Positions 34,543-42,531 of a DNA stretch of 64,000 nt are shown one piece after another. Below the pieces are notes generated by a model. The model was not told where the DNA came from. It did no database searches and saw only the letters and a program-made list of their open reading frames with translations. Every line of letters starts with the position of its first letter. Within the stretch, counting starts at the first letter, position 1. A program made the translations under genes and the position numbers. This DNA comes from Galbibacter sp048266365 (lineage in GTDB: Bacteria; Bacteroidota; Bacteroidia; Flavobacteriales; Flavobacteriaceae). The DNA is taken from assembly GCF_048266365.1 (NCBI RefSeq), contig NZ_JBLWZP010000007.1, forward strand, positions 124,001 to 188,000. The letters run 5' to 3'.

Positions 34543-35370
34543 TTATCCGATTTTCACAGAGGTCATACTTAAAGAGCCACCTAGTGTGTTATCATTGAAC
34601 AAACTTACGCTTTCGTCAGAATTTTTCAAACCTAAGATGTATAATAAGGGTAAATAATGTTCTGGAGTCGGGATAGCCAGATCAAAAATTCTACCTTGTG
34701 ATTTGAAGTTTATAAGTGAACTATGGTCATCCTCTACTATGAATTTTTTCATTTTCTCGTCCGCCTCAATAGCCCAATCATATCCTGAACCAGCTGTATT
34801 GATACTCCTCCAGTCAACCATTCTTAGGTTGTGAACGATGTTGCCGCTTCCAATAATAAGTACTCCTTTTTCACGTAGAGATTTAATCTGATACCCCAGA
34901 TCATAGTGATATTTAGGTCCCTTGTTGTAATCAATACTCATTTGAATTACCGGGATGTTTGCTTCGGGATACAAATGGCGTATCACACTCCAAGCTCCGT
35001 GATCCAATCCCCAATTGTCATCCAAAATCACAGCAGTAGAATGGATAAGCTCCTTGGTTTGTTGAGCCAGCTCCGGACTACCGGGGGCAGGGTATTGGAC
35101 ATCAAATAACGCCTGAGGGAATCCTCCAAAATCGTGAATGGTCGGAGGGTTCTGCATCGCGGTTACAAAGGTTCCATTGGTTTCCCAATGTGCAGAAATA
35201 CAAAGAATAGCCTTAGGCTCTGGGATCTGCTTGGCAATTTTACGAAACCCTTGAACAAATTCATTCTCTTCTATAGCATTCATCGGACTACCATGTCCGA
35301 GGAACAATAACGGCATCTTGGGCGTGTGCTCCAAAGAAGCCGTCATTTTAGATAGGTCATTTAAGTTCAT
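34543..35370 (-). CDS. extradiol ring-cleavage dioxygenase, 4,5-DOPA dioxygenase-like
   Basis: Class III extradiol dioxygenase of the LigB/YgiD family. N-terminal FLGHGSPMNAIE, ISAHWETNGTFV, GLDHGAWSVIRHLYP and IIGSGNIVHNLR supply the metal-binding His residues. The start at 35370 (MNLNDLSK) is fixed by a GGAGG six bases upstream; the frame continues to 35436 into the neighbour. About 275 aa. Last gene of the OsmC-DUF417-dioxygenase run. Substrate in vivo unknown; a catechol-like compound is expected from the family. Confidence 0.87.
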   Translation of the reverse strand: MNLNDLSKMTASLEHTPKMPLLFLGHGSPMNAIEENEFVQGFRKIAKQIPEPKAILCISAHWETNGTFVTAMQNPPTIHDFGGFPQALFDVQYPAPGSPELAQQTKELIHSTAVILDDNWGLDHGAWSVIRHLYPEANIPVIQMSIDYNKGPKYHYDLGYQIKSLREKGVLIIGSGNIVHNLRMVDWRSINTAGSGYDWAIEADEKMKKFIVEDDHSSLINFKSQGRIFDLAIPTPEHYLPLLYILGLKNSDESVSLFNDNTLGGSLSMTSVKIG

Positions 35371-35375
35371 AATAT

Positions 35376-35381
35376 CCTCCG
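35376..35381 (-). promoter_or_regulatory. Shine-Dalgarno site for the dioxygenase gene
   Basis: The minus strand reads CCGGAGGATATTATG, with the SD core six bases from the ATG at 35370. This decides the start against longer in-frame options to 35436. Confidence 0.65.
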
Positions 35382-35393
35382 GTTTAATAGTTG

Positions 35394-35966
35394 TTAACGA
35401 GTTGCTAGCAATCTGCCTGCGCAATCTGAGGCGCAAATCAATCCTCCAGCCAACATGATAACATCCTTTAGGACCAATCTACCTGCTCCTGAAAGATAAG
35501 GAAAACCATGTTGTGGTGTAAGGAAGTCGCCGCCTAAGTTCGGAACGTAAACCTCCGGGGTTGTAATTAGAAATGTAAGAGTTACCAAAGACATTCCAAA
35601 GGTGAGCAGTCCTCCTACGAGACCTATTTTTGGCGCCCAAATACCCAATAAAGTCACTAATCCAATAAGGATAATGAACGTTCCTAGGGCATAAGAAAAT
35701 ATATAGGTGCCATTCTTTTTATGCCAATCAATATTTTTTTGTACTGTTTTACCTTCAGGATTTTTATAGTCCTTATATTCTGGTGCTTCCTTGGAGTAGA
35801 AAAATGACATAAGAGGGCTGTTTGCTACAAAGGGCACAATGCCGTCAGCTTCATATTGAAAAGCCTTTAATCCTCCAATCCAAATCATTACGATAAAGAT
35901 GGAGATGCGCATTAGATTGATGAAATTTGTCTGTCCTTTTGCTAAGAATTCTAAGATATTTTCCAT
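35394..35966 (-). CDS. DUF417 (YkgB-like) membrane protein
   Basis: 190-aa protein with about four hydrophobic helices. The family look is ISIFIVMIWIGGLKAFQYEADGI at the N-terminus and PFVANSPLMSFFY, then FSYALGTFIILIGLVTLLG. It ends in LAGGLICASDCAGRLLA. The function of DUF417 is unknown; E. coli YkgB has been linked to hypochlorite resistance in the rcl locus. Here it sits 13 bp after OsmC and just before the dioxygenase, which fits an oxidative-stress unit. Confidence 0.83.
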   Translation of the reverse strand: MENILEFLAKGQTNFINLMRISIFIVMIWIGGLKAFQYEADGIVPFVANSPLMSFFYSKEAPEYKDYKNPEGKTVQKNIDWHKKNGTYIFSYALGTFIILIGLVTLLGIWAPKIGLVGGLLTFGMSLVTLTFLITTPEVYVPNLGGDFLTPQHGFPYLSGAGRLVLKDVIMLAGGLICASDCAGRLLATR

Positions 35967-35979
35967 AGGTAGGGTTAAA

Positions 35980-36378
35980 TTAATTTTTATATTGGGTATC
36001 TATATGTACAGTGTTTTCGAGCATTTTATGAACCGGACAACGATTGGCAATCTGCAACAAACGATCTTTTTGTTTGCTATCTAGATCTCCTACAAATTCC
36101 AAATCTCTTTTGATAGTAGTTTTGTGTTGACTGGCGTCATAATCCAATTCAACACTGATTTTAACCTGCTGTAAGTCCCAATTTTTACGTCCGGCATACA
36201 TTTTAAGTGTAGCTGAAGTACAAGCTGCTAAGGATGCGGCCAGAAGTTCTTTTGGTGAAAAACCTAAGTCTTGGCCTCCTAGTTCTTGAGGTTCGTCTGC
36301 AATAAGCGTATTTCCTGTTTTAGAAGTCAAAACTACTTTATAGGCTTGATTTTCAATAATAGAAGTTATTTTTGCCAT
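35980..36378 (-). CDS. OsmC family peroxiredoxin-like protein
   Basis: 132-aa OsmC/Ohr-fold protein. The two redox Cys lie in AASLAACTSATLKMY and NRCPVHKMLENT, the standard OsmC positions. Reduces organic hydroperoxides or acts on other electrophiles. First gene of the OsmC-DUF417-dioxygenase run, which lies downstream of an AraC-type regulator on the same strand (142-bp gap). Inference: the regulator controls this run. Confidence 0.9.
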   Translation of the reverse strand: MAKITSIIENQAYKVVLTSKTGNTLIADEPQELGGQDLGFSPKELLAASLAACTSATLKMYAGRKNWDLQQVKISVELDYDASQHKTTIKRDLEFVGDLDSKQKDRLLQIANRCPVHKMLENTVHIDTQYKN

Positions 36379-36520
36379 TGTAATTCATGTTTAGTTAATA
36401 ATCTTATCGTTATCAAAGGGTGTCGGTTTAAAACCTCAAAATAATACAACAATGATTTATACAAAGATGTAAATTATCTAAAGAGAGTGGGTAACAGTAT
36501 TAGGAAAATGTGTGGTCCCT

Positions 36521-37348
36521 TTAGGAAATCAAGGCTGATAGTTGCGCTCTAAATTCACTGGGAGTCTGTCCCGTCCTTCTTTTAAAGACTTTGGTAAAGT
36601 GCGTCTTGTCGCTATAACCGATTTCATATCCTATTTCGGAGATATTTTTATCACTGTGGAGTAATTGGTTCTTTGCCTCAATGAGTTTTCTAGTTTCGAT
36701 GGTTTCGGTTACCGTTTGTTGGAGAATACTTTTACAAATCAGATTGAGGTTACGAGACGACATAAATAACTTCTCCGCATAATAATCTACCCCTAACGGC
36801 CTTCGGTAGTTGTCCTCCAATATTTTTAAAAAACTTTGTAGTGTAGTGCTTTTAGAATCCATCGGATCATTGTCCACTGTGGTTTTACTTTTTTCAGATT
36901 CCACCATAGAGAACAAGGCGCTTAAAAGATGTCTAATAACGCTCATATCAGGGTTCTTACAATGCATTTCTTGATCTATGACTTGACATAAGACATCAAA
37001 ATGGTCAACTCGAGGTCCAGGTTCTAACTTTAGGGTTGAATTCTCGTGGTAGTTAGAATACAGCTGAAAAATGGTTTCCGGAATAAATTCACTTTTAAAA
37101 CGAATCACCCACATTTCGCATTTTCCATTGTATGTTTTGGGAATTGCACGATGTGTTTTTCCTTTGGTTACGAAACTAATTAGAGGAGCCTTTAATTCAA
37201 CAGTTTTAAAATCGATAAAGTGCTCAAGCTTCCCGTGAATTCCAATAATTAATTCTTCGTAATTATGAAAATGAGGTGGGTCCGGAGCCGCTGATATTTG
37301 TTTAGCCTGCTGAGTTCCTAATTTGAATATTTCGAAAAGTTGATTCAT
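36521..37348 (-). CDS. AraC-family transcriptional regulator
   Basis: 275-aa regulator. The N-terminal half is a cupin-like sensor domain (PPHFHNYEELIIGIHG, then a His-containing loop), and the C-terminal 100 residues are the AraC DNA-binding domain with two helix-turn-helices (YAEKLFMSSRNLNLICKS and ISEIGYEIGYSDKTHFTKVFKRRTG, abbreviated here). It precedes the OsmC/DUF417/dioxygenase genes on the same strand, its likely targets. Ligand unknown. Confidence 0.9.
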   Translation of the reverse strand: MNQLFEIFKLGTQQAKQISAAPDPPHFHNYEELIIGIHGKLEHFIDFKTVELKAPLISFVTKGKTHRAIPKTYNGKCEMWVIRFKSEFIPETIFQLYSNYHENSTLKLEPGPRVDHFDVLCQVIDQEMHCKNPDMSVIRHLLSALFSMVESEKSKTTVDNDPMDSKSTTLQSFLKILEDNYRRPLGVDYYAEKLFMSSRNLNLICKSILQQTVTETIETRKLIEAKNQLLHSDKNISEIGYEIGYSDKTHFTKVFKRRTGQTPSEFRAQLSALIS

Positions 37349-37418
37349 TAGAAAATTTTTAAAACCACATCCAATGCGATAAGTCCCCTAAACTATCCCT
37401 AATTAACCGGCAGTTATT

Positions 37419-38684
37419 TTACTTTTCCATTTGCGAGCCTATGAATGGGATTCTCGGTGCTAAAAAATAACCCGTTAAACTTGCAAACAATATAGGAATG
37501 AAATGTCCAAATCCAGTTAATGTTGCCAATAAAATAGTGGTACTCATCGGTGTTCTTGTGACACAAGCATTAATAGCAGCCATACAGCTCACAATCGCTA
37601 ATGTCAAATTGACCGAAGGGAATAACTGATGAATAATTAATCCAATTGTAGCTCCGGAGAAAAATAGGGGGATGATGAATCCTCCTCTCCAACCCGAAGT
37701 TACAGTTATTGCAATGGCAATAATCTTAAACACTAAAATTGCTATTAATAAAGTTAAGGAAAAATTAGCAGAAAGTAATTCGTTAATTTCATGATGTCCA
37801 TAATACCTGGTGATAGGAAGGTAAAAAGCAATAATACCAATCAAAATTCCTCCGATGGTGGTTTTGACATAAATAGGGATAGGTCGTTTTTCAAACAAGG
37901 TTTTAAAGAACTTGGCGCAAAATATAAACGCCCAACCAAAGGCTGCTCCAACCATGGCAAATAATACCGCGTATGCAAAGTCAAAAATACCTGAATACTG
38001 ATAGGCAGACAAATCCCAGAGTGGACCTAAACCTAAATGGACTATGAGTGCGAAAACTAAATAACTAAAACAGCTCGCAACGAAAGCCGGTATTATAGCT
38101 TTATAATATTCTACGGCGTGTTTGTGGTGCAAAATTTCTAAAGAGAATAAACTACTACCTAAAGGAGCTCCGAATAGCGCTGTAAAACCTGAAGCCATCC
38201 CTGCAATACTCATGGATCTTAGATCCTCACCTTTTAGTCGGCATAATTTACCTATATAAGTCCCTGTTGATCCCGTGATTTGCACCATTGGAGCCTCAGG
38301 GCCAAGACTACCCCCTGATGCTACACAAAGCAATGAAGATAAGATCATGGAAGGGTTGTTCTTAGGATCTAACTTTCCTTTATTAAACCGTATATTGTTT
38401 ACAATCAAATGAATTTCACCGGGATCACCGATCCAGTGAATAATCAAGCCTGCTCCGAGACCGCAAAATGCCATTAGAGGAATGACGGCCCAGCCGGTAA
38501 AAAAGGCGAATTGATGCGTTAAGAACTCCAGTGTAATCCAATAAACTCCTGCAATGACTCCTCCAAGTAGACCGAGGAGAGCCCAAAGGACAAAGTTTCT
38601 GCTGAAAACGAATGGATTAAATTTAACCGGTTGATCTAAAATACCTAAATAAGTTACTAATTTTCTTCTTCGTTTTAGTTTCAC
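37419..38684 (-). CDS. ClC-family chloride channel/antiporter
   Basis: About ten to twelve hydrophobic helices over 421 aa. The ClC signature GSLGPEAPMVQ (analogue of GREGP) is at about 125-135, and GWRGGFIIPLFFSGA follows in the second half. The start at 38684 is a GTG; an N-terminal basic stretch (KLKRRRK) precedes the first helix. Transports chloride or fluoride; no CBS domain. A -7 element at 38773-38780 lies upstream. Confidence 0.88.
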   Translation of the reverse strand: MKLKRRRKLVTYLGILDQPVKFNPFVFSRNFVLWALLGLLGGVIAGVYWITLEFLTHQFAFFTGWAVIPLMAFCGLGAGLIIHWIGDPGEIHLIVNNIRFNKGKLDPKNNPSMILSSLLCVASGGSLGPEAPMVQITGSTGTYIGKLCRLKGEDLRSMSIAGMASGFTALFGAPLGSSLFSLEILHHKHAVEYYKAIIPAFVASCFSYLVFALIVHLGLGPLWDLSAYQYSGIFDFAYAVLFAMVGAAFGWAFIFCAKFFKTLFEKRPIPIYVKTTIGGILIGIIAFYLPITRYYGHHEINELLSANFSLTLLIAILVFKIIAIAITVTSGWRGGFIIPLFFSGATIGLIIHQLFPSVNLTLAIVSCMAAINACVTRTPMSTTILLATLTGFGHFIPILFASLTGYFLAPRIPFIGSQMEK

Positions 38685-39187
38685 TATGTTGTCGTTCTTT
38701 ACTTTCTAGAATTGCTTTAATATATTTAATTGATAATTAAAGCGTTATATTATGTTGTCTGTCTTTGACGGGCAAAATTAAGGATTTGTTTTCGGAATCC
38801 ATTTACCAGTACTAGAATTCTTTTGGAGAGTTATTAAACTAAGATGTGAGATATGAAAATTAGTATATTATCTGGTTAACACTTAGTGATTTAAAGTCTC
38901 GTAGTTTACTTACTGATGAGTTGTACGGCTTTAATTTTTTAGATTATCTAAAATGGTCTTCTCGTTATATTCCGATTGTTGAATTTCTTAAAACTTTTAA
39001 TTAGAGATGATGTATTAGACTTGCATAGCTGTGGTTTCTCAAGGACATCCATACTATTGCCTTATAATCGTGTCATTTAATAAAGCAATAGTAGACCATA
39101 CTTGCATGTCAGAAATACCGATTTTTGGTAATCGCCAATTTCTTAACTTTACCTATGTAATTACGCGCAGTTATATTTTTCATTATT
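38685..39187. other. 503-bp divergent intergenic region
   Basis: AT-rich region between the ClC gene (minus) and the Crp/Fnr regulator (plus). It holds the -7 candidate for ClC. Near the regulator side, TATATTTT at about 39172 is one mismatch from the -7 consensus. No conserved ORF, tRNA or strong hairpin was recognised. Confidence 0.5.
38773..38780 (-). promoter_or_regulatory. -7 element for the ClC gene
   Basis: CAAAATTA on the plus strand is TAATTTTG on the minus strand, an exact TAnnTTTG match about 90 bp before the ClC start. No -33 TTG at the right distance. Confidence 0.35.
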
Positions 39188-39775
39188 ATGGATAGTTTTA
39201 AAGTTTTTTTAATAGAGAAGGGAGGAGTTGATCAAAGTGCATACAAGACTATTGAAAATGAGATTGCCACGATCGAGGTGAAGAAAGGAGAATCCCTTTT
39301 AAAAGCTGGCGAGGTTTGCCATAGATTTTTCTTTGTTCAAAAAGGCTTGCTAAGAACCTATTCACTAAACGATCAAGGAGAGATCAACATTCTTCAATTT
39401 TCTACGGAAGGATGGATTGCTGCCGATAGAGGTAGCTATTATTTTAACCTGCCGTCGGTATATTATATAGATGCCATTGAAGACACCACCGCAATTGTCC
39501 TAGATGAAAAGTTTACTAATCTAATTTTAGAAGTAGCGCCTGTTTTTAGTAGGTTCAATGAAAAATTGATACAAAACCACGTTAGGCATCTAAACAAAAG
39601 AATTACCTCCCTGTTAGGTGACTCCGCAGAATCAAGATATTTAAAATTCGTAGAGCTTTATCCAGATGTTTTGTTGCGTGTTCCACAATGGATGGTTGCA
39701 TCGTATTTAGGAATTACCCCGGAAAGCTTAAGTAGGGTCAGGAGAGCTTTGGCGAAAAAGAATTTCGGAAAATAG
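39188..39775 (+). CDS. Crp/Fnr family transcriptional regulator
   Basis: 195 aa. N-terminal cyclic-nucleotide-binding fold (KKGESLLKAGEVCHRFFFVQKGLLRTYS) and a short C-terminal helix-turn-helix (WMVASYLGITPESLSRVRRAL). No Fnr-type N-terminal Cys cluster, so it is not an obvious O2 sensor. Bacteroidota carry many of these regulators with unknown ligands. The following two genes (receiver-like protein and pirin) are on the same strand but 208 bp away or more. Confidence 0.9.
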   Translation: MDSFKVFLIEKGGVDQSAYKTIENEIATIEVKKGESLLKAGEVCHRFFFVQKGLLRTYSLNDQGEINILQFSTEGWIAADRGSYYFNLPSVYYIDAIEDTTAIVLDEKFTNLILEVAPVFSRFNEKLIQNHVRHLNKRITSLLGDSAESRYLKFVELYPDVLLRVPQWMVASYLGITPESLSRVRRALAKKNFGK

Positions 39776-40037
39776 CATTCCTTCAAGGCCTAACGGAAAT
39801 CCCATTTCAAAAAACTACAATACCTAAGTAATATCCTGTTCTGCAACATCAGCTTCATAGTACATTTTTTCAGATTTTCACATAACCAAAGTGGTAAGTG
39901 GGCGCTTTAAAAGCATCCATTTAAGATCCGTGAATAAATCACTGTAGAGAATTCAGTACATTATAACTTCTTACCATAGGTCAATGCACACCCTTTCTTG
40001 TTCACGTAATTTTACTGTATTAAAAAAGAATAATATG

Positions 40038-40388
40038 ATGAAACATTTAAAAGCACTGGTTATCTCAGACAAAAAGGTATCTGCCAAAATTCTGAACTGG
40101 AAATTGGATGTGATACACAATGTAGAAGACGCTTTGGTAATTATTCAACAACAAGATTACAGGATAATTGCCATTGACAATTCTATTGCAGAAGCTGAAA
40201 AACAAAAATTGGAAGCAATTGCTAAGTTATTCAATAATGCAGTTTCGATCGTAAGGTATAACACTGAAGAAGAATTATCGGACAATATAATGACTGCCTT
40301 TAGGATTCAAAAAATGGCATCATTGAAACATAATTATATGGACAACGCCTTCGAATTGGAATTGGCTTCGAAATTAAAAATGAATTAA
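40038..40388 (+). CDS. small receiver-like protein of unknown function
   Basis: About 116-aa protein I do not recognise. The sequence alternates hydrophobic strands and amphipathic helices (LKALVIS, YRIIAIDNS, AVSIVRYN), like a response-regulator receiver fold. Only one acidic residue follows the first strand and the central Asp in AIDNS is not followed by the usual MP, so phosphorylation is doubtful. An in-frame codon at 39984 adds a poorly conserved-looking N-terminus; I prefer the tandem ATGs at 40035/40038. Placed between a Crp/Fnr regulator and pirin. Confidence 0.6.
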   Translation: MKHLKALVISDKKVSAKILNWKLDVIHNVEDALVIIQQQDYRIIAIDNSIAEAEKQKLEAIAKLFNNAVSIVRYNTEEELSDNIMTAFRIQKMASLKHNYMDNAFELELASKLKMN

Positions 40389-40408
40389 AAATTTAAAACA
40401 CTATAACA

Positions 40409-41281
40409 TTGAAAAGTAGAAGTATAGAAAAAGTAACAAGACCAGCTACACCTCACTTTGTAGGGGATGGTTTTAGAGTGCATAATTTTATTCCCGGAAC
40501 ATCTACAATGCAACGTATGGACCCATTTATCATGATGGATTACAATAGTAAATTCATCTTCCCTCCAACCGATAAACCAAAAGGTGTGGGAGTCCATCCC
40601 CATCGTGGTTTTGAAACGGTTACCATAGCCTATAGAGGTCGTGTTGAACACGCTGATAGTTCCGGTGGTGGCGGTGTGATCGGAGAGGGAGATGTACAAT
40701 GGATGACTGCTGCGTCCGGAGTACTTCATAAAGAGTTTCACGAAACAGAATGGAGTAAAAAAGGAGGTGAATTTCAAATGGTACAACTGTGGGTCAATTT
40801 ACCTGCAAAGGACAAAATGAGTACACCTGGATACCAAGCGATAACCAAAAGTCAGATGGCCAAGGTGGATTTACCGGATAATGCCGGTGAAGTAGAAGTA
40901 ATTGCAGGAGATTACCAAGGTAACAAAGGGCCTGCATCTACTTTCTCCCCTGTGCATTTGTACAATGTTAGATTGAAAAAAGGAGCCAAAACTAATCTTG
41001 CGTTTCCTGCACACTACACTACAGCAATGTTGATGATTGAAGGAGACGCCAAGGTAAATGATACAGCTGAAGCGCCACAGGATCATTTTGTAATGTTCAG
41101 TGACGATGGTGAAAGTTTTAGCATTGAGGCTTTGACTGATACCGTAATTTTAATATTGAGCGGAGAACCTTTAAAAGAACCTATTGCATCACATGGTCCG
41201 TTTGTAATGAACACAAAAGAAGAGCTGGTAGAAGCTTTTCAGGATTTCAATATGGGTAAATTTGGGTATTTGGAAGATTAA
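40409..41281 (+). CDS. pirin family protein
   Basis: 290-aa bicupin of the pirin family. N-terminal cupin with VGVHPHRGFETVTIAY and GDVQWMTAASGVLHKEFH supplies the metal His and Glu residues, and the C-terminal cupin domain (HLYNVRLKKGAKTNL) follows. The start is a TTG at 40409 before KSRSIEKVTRP; no upstream ATG is in frame. Bacterial pirins have been reported as quercetinases or as redox/metabolic regulators; the role here is unknown. Confidence 0.88.
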   Translation: MKSRSIEKVTRPATPHFVGDGFRVHNFIPGTSTMQRMDPFIMMDYNSKFIFPPTDKPKGVGVHPHRGFETVTIAYRGRVEHADSSGGGGVIGEGDVQWMTAASGVLHKEFHETEWSKKGGEFQMVQLWVNLPAKDKMSTPGYQAITKSQMAKVDLPDNAGEVEVIAGDYQGNKGPASTFSPVHLYNVRLKKGAKTNLAFPAHYTTAMLMIEGDAKVNDTAEAPQDHFVMFSDDGESFSIEALTDTVILILSGEPLKEPIASHGPFVMNTKEELVEAFQDFNMGKFGYLED

Positions 41282-41317
41282 TCTAAATTGACCATACGGG
41301 ATTTAAATTAAATAAAA

Positions 41318-41340
41318 AAACCACCCATATCGGGTGGTTT
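41318..41340 (+). terminator. hairpin terminator after pirin
   Basis: AAACCACCC (41318-41326) and GGGTGGTTT (41332-41340) pair around a five-base loop 37 bp past the pirin stop. A run of A on its left would act as a T-tract for minus-strand transcripts, so it may work in both directions. Confidence 0.65.
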
Positions 41341-41378
41341 AAAAGATTTCAATTTAAGTGAGTTATGAAATCAAGTTC

Positions 41379-41468
41379 TTAGAATGAAACCGACAATAAT
41401 TCTTCGCTGAGTTCATGGACAGCTTTTTCAATCTGTTTTACTCTTTCTTCGGAGGGATTGGATACCCG
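41379..41468 (-). pseudogene. possible C-terminal gene remnant
   Basis: On the minus strand an open stretch of 29 codons bounded by stops ends in a protein-like sequence (NPSEERVKQIEKAVHELSEE, then LLSVSF and a TAA). The amphipathic, charged pattern resembles the last helix of a real protein rather than random AT-rich DNA. No upstream part exists. It may be the tail of a gene truncated when the AbiE module arrived. Parent family not recognised. Confidence 0.35.
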
Positions 41469-41675
41469 TTACGTACTGGCGTAACAGTGAAGTGTTGATG
41501 CTTGCTTTTTCAACATACACCTGAATTTGATTATTAATAAAAACACAACTTTTGAGATTGATCCAAAGTGGGGCATGATGTTTTCTAAGATATATTTTAA
41601 CCACTCATTGGTATTCACATCATGTTTTTCATGGAAATACCATCATTTGGATATAATAAAGTTTAAAAATATCTT

Positions 41676-41702
41676 AATATACAAACTTTTAGTTTGTATA
41701 TT
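41676..41702 (+). promoter_or_regulatory. perfect palindrome, candidate AbiEi operator, overlapping -7 promoter element
   Basis: Arms AATATACAAACT (41676-41687) and AGTTTGTATATT (41691-41702) are perfect 12-bp inverted repeats with a TTT centre. The right arm overlaps TATATTTG (41697-41704), an exact Bacteroidota -7 element. AbiEi antitoxins are known to repress their own promoter by binding inverted repeats, so this is the expected operator geometry: binding would block the promoter. Confidence 0.65.
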
Positions 41703-41718
41703 TGTATAAAAACAAACC

Positions 41719-41737
41719 AAACTATTTTTTATAGTTT
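41719..41737 (+). promoter_or_regulatory. second inverted repeat upstream of the AbiEi gene
   Basis: AAACTAT and ATAGTTT pair around five T residues, 30 bp before the AbiEi start. It shares the AAACT/AGTTT core of the palindrome at 41676-41702, so it may be a second, weaker operator half. Two inverted repeats upstream of abiEi are known in streptococcal AbiE. Confidence 0.5.
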
Positions 41738-41766
41738 AAAAAAAGTCGATAACAGACACTATTAGT

Positions 41767-42531
41767 TTGGAAAAAGAGCAAAAAATAAACCGTCTTCTTA
41801 ATTCACAGCCTCTAGGAGTTGTGTATTTAAGTTCGTGGTTAACGAAAAATGGGTTCTCCACGCAATTGCTGAACCGATATAAGAACAGCAATTGGATATA
41901 TTCCATAGGAACAGGAGCTTGGATTCGGGTTGGTGATAAGCCTACTTACCAGGGTGCATTGTTCGCATTGCAAGGACAAGCTGAACTGAATATTCATCCT
42001 GGAGGAAAAACCGCCTTATCATTATTGGGGAAGGCCCATTATTTGGAGCTGTCCACAAAACAAATAACGTTGTTCGGGGGAAGTGAAGAGAGCTTGCCCG
42101 CTTGGTTCTCGAAATACGACTGGGGGGTAAAAGTGAACTACTTCAGTTCCTCCTTCCTACCACCCAAAAAAGGACTGCAAATTTTGGAACAGGGGGCTTT
42201 CAGGCTGTTGGTGTCAAGCCCCACAAGGGCCTTGATGGAATGCCTGTACCTAACGCCCAAAAAGCAAGAATTGGTCGAGTGCTACGAAATAATGGAAGGG
42301 TTAAACAACCTCCGGCCAAAACAGGTACAAGAACTTTTGGGGGAATGTACCTCCATAAAAGTAAAGCGACTTTTCTTGTATATGGCAGAAAAGGCGCGGC
42401 ACGATTGGTTTAAATATATCGATTTGGAGATAATCGACCTTGGAAAAGGGAAGCGCTCCTTGGTAAAAGATGGTGTGTATATATCCAAATACCGTATTAC
42501 TGTCCCTAAAGCATTAGAAAATTATGAGTAA
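41767..42531 (+). CDS. abiEi: AbiEi-type antitoxin (type IV toxin-antitoxin)
   Basis: 254-aa protein with an N-terminal winged helix region (LNSQPLGVVYLSSWLTKNGF, about 11-30) and a C-terminal antitoxin domain (LLVSSPTRALMECLYLTP near 147-164, then a long helical tail). This matches AbiEi antitoxins, which repress their operon and neutralise the AbiEii toxin without direct binding. The start is a TTG at 41767; no ATG is suitably placed. Its TAA overlaps the ATG of the toxin frame by 8 bp (42524-42531). Codon usage looks GC-richer than the neighbouring housekeeping genes, a sign of transfer. Confidence 0.8.
   Translation: MEKEQKINRLLNSQPLGVVYLSSWLTKNGFSTQLLNRYKNSNWIYSIGTGAWIRVGDKPTYQGALFALQGQAELNIHPGGKTALSLLGKAHYLELSTKQITLFGGSEESLPAWFSKYDWGVKVNYFSSSFLPPKKGLQILEQGAFRLLVSSPTRALMECLYLTPKKQELVECYEIMEGLNNLRPKQVQELLGECTSIKVKRLFLYMAEKARHDWFKYIDLEIIDLGKGKRSLVKDGVYISKYRITVPKALENYE

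Larger units (their letters stand above)
41282..41766. other. 485-bp region between pirin and the AbiE module
   Basis: Contains the terminator at 41318, the possible gene remnant at 41379-41468, a small inverted repeat GTTACG / CGTAAC at 41468-41485, and the AbiE operator and promoter at 41676-41737. No tRNA-end direct repeat or integrase was found. Confidence 0.55.

Noticed and set aside
41468..41485. GTTACG/CGTAAC inverted repeat resembling an integron attC core
   Set aside because: Only six-base arms, no attC-length structure, no integrase and no second copy; too weak to call a recombination site.
41527..41709. Plus-strand ORF of 60 codons before the AbiE operon
   Set aside because: AT-rich, overlaps the operator/promoter region and has no protein-like pattern.
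42102..42413. 103-codon plus-strand ORF inside the AbiEi gene
   Set aside because: Overlaps the antitoxin in another frame; it is open because of the GC-richer composition, not because of coding signs of its own.
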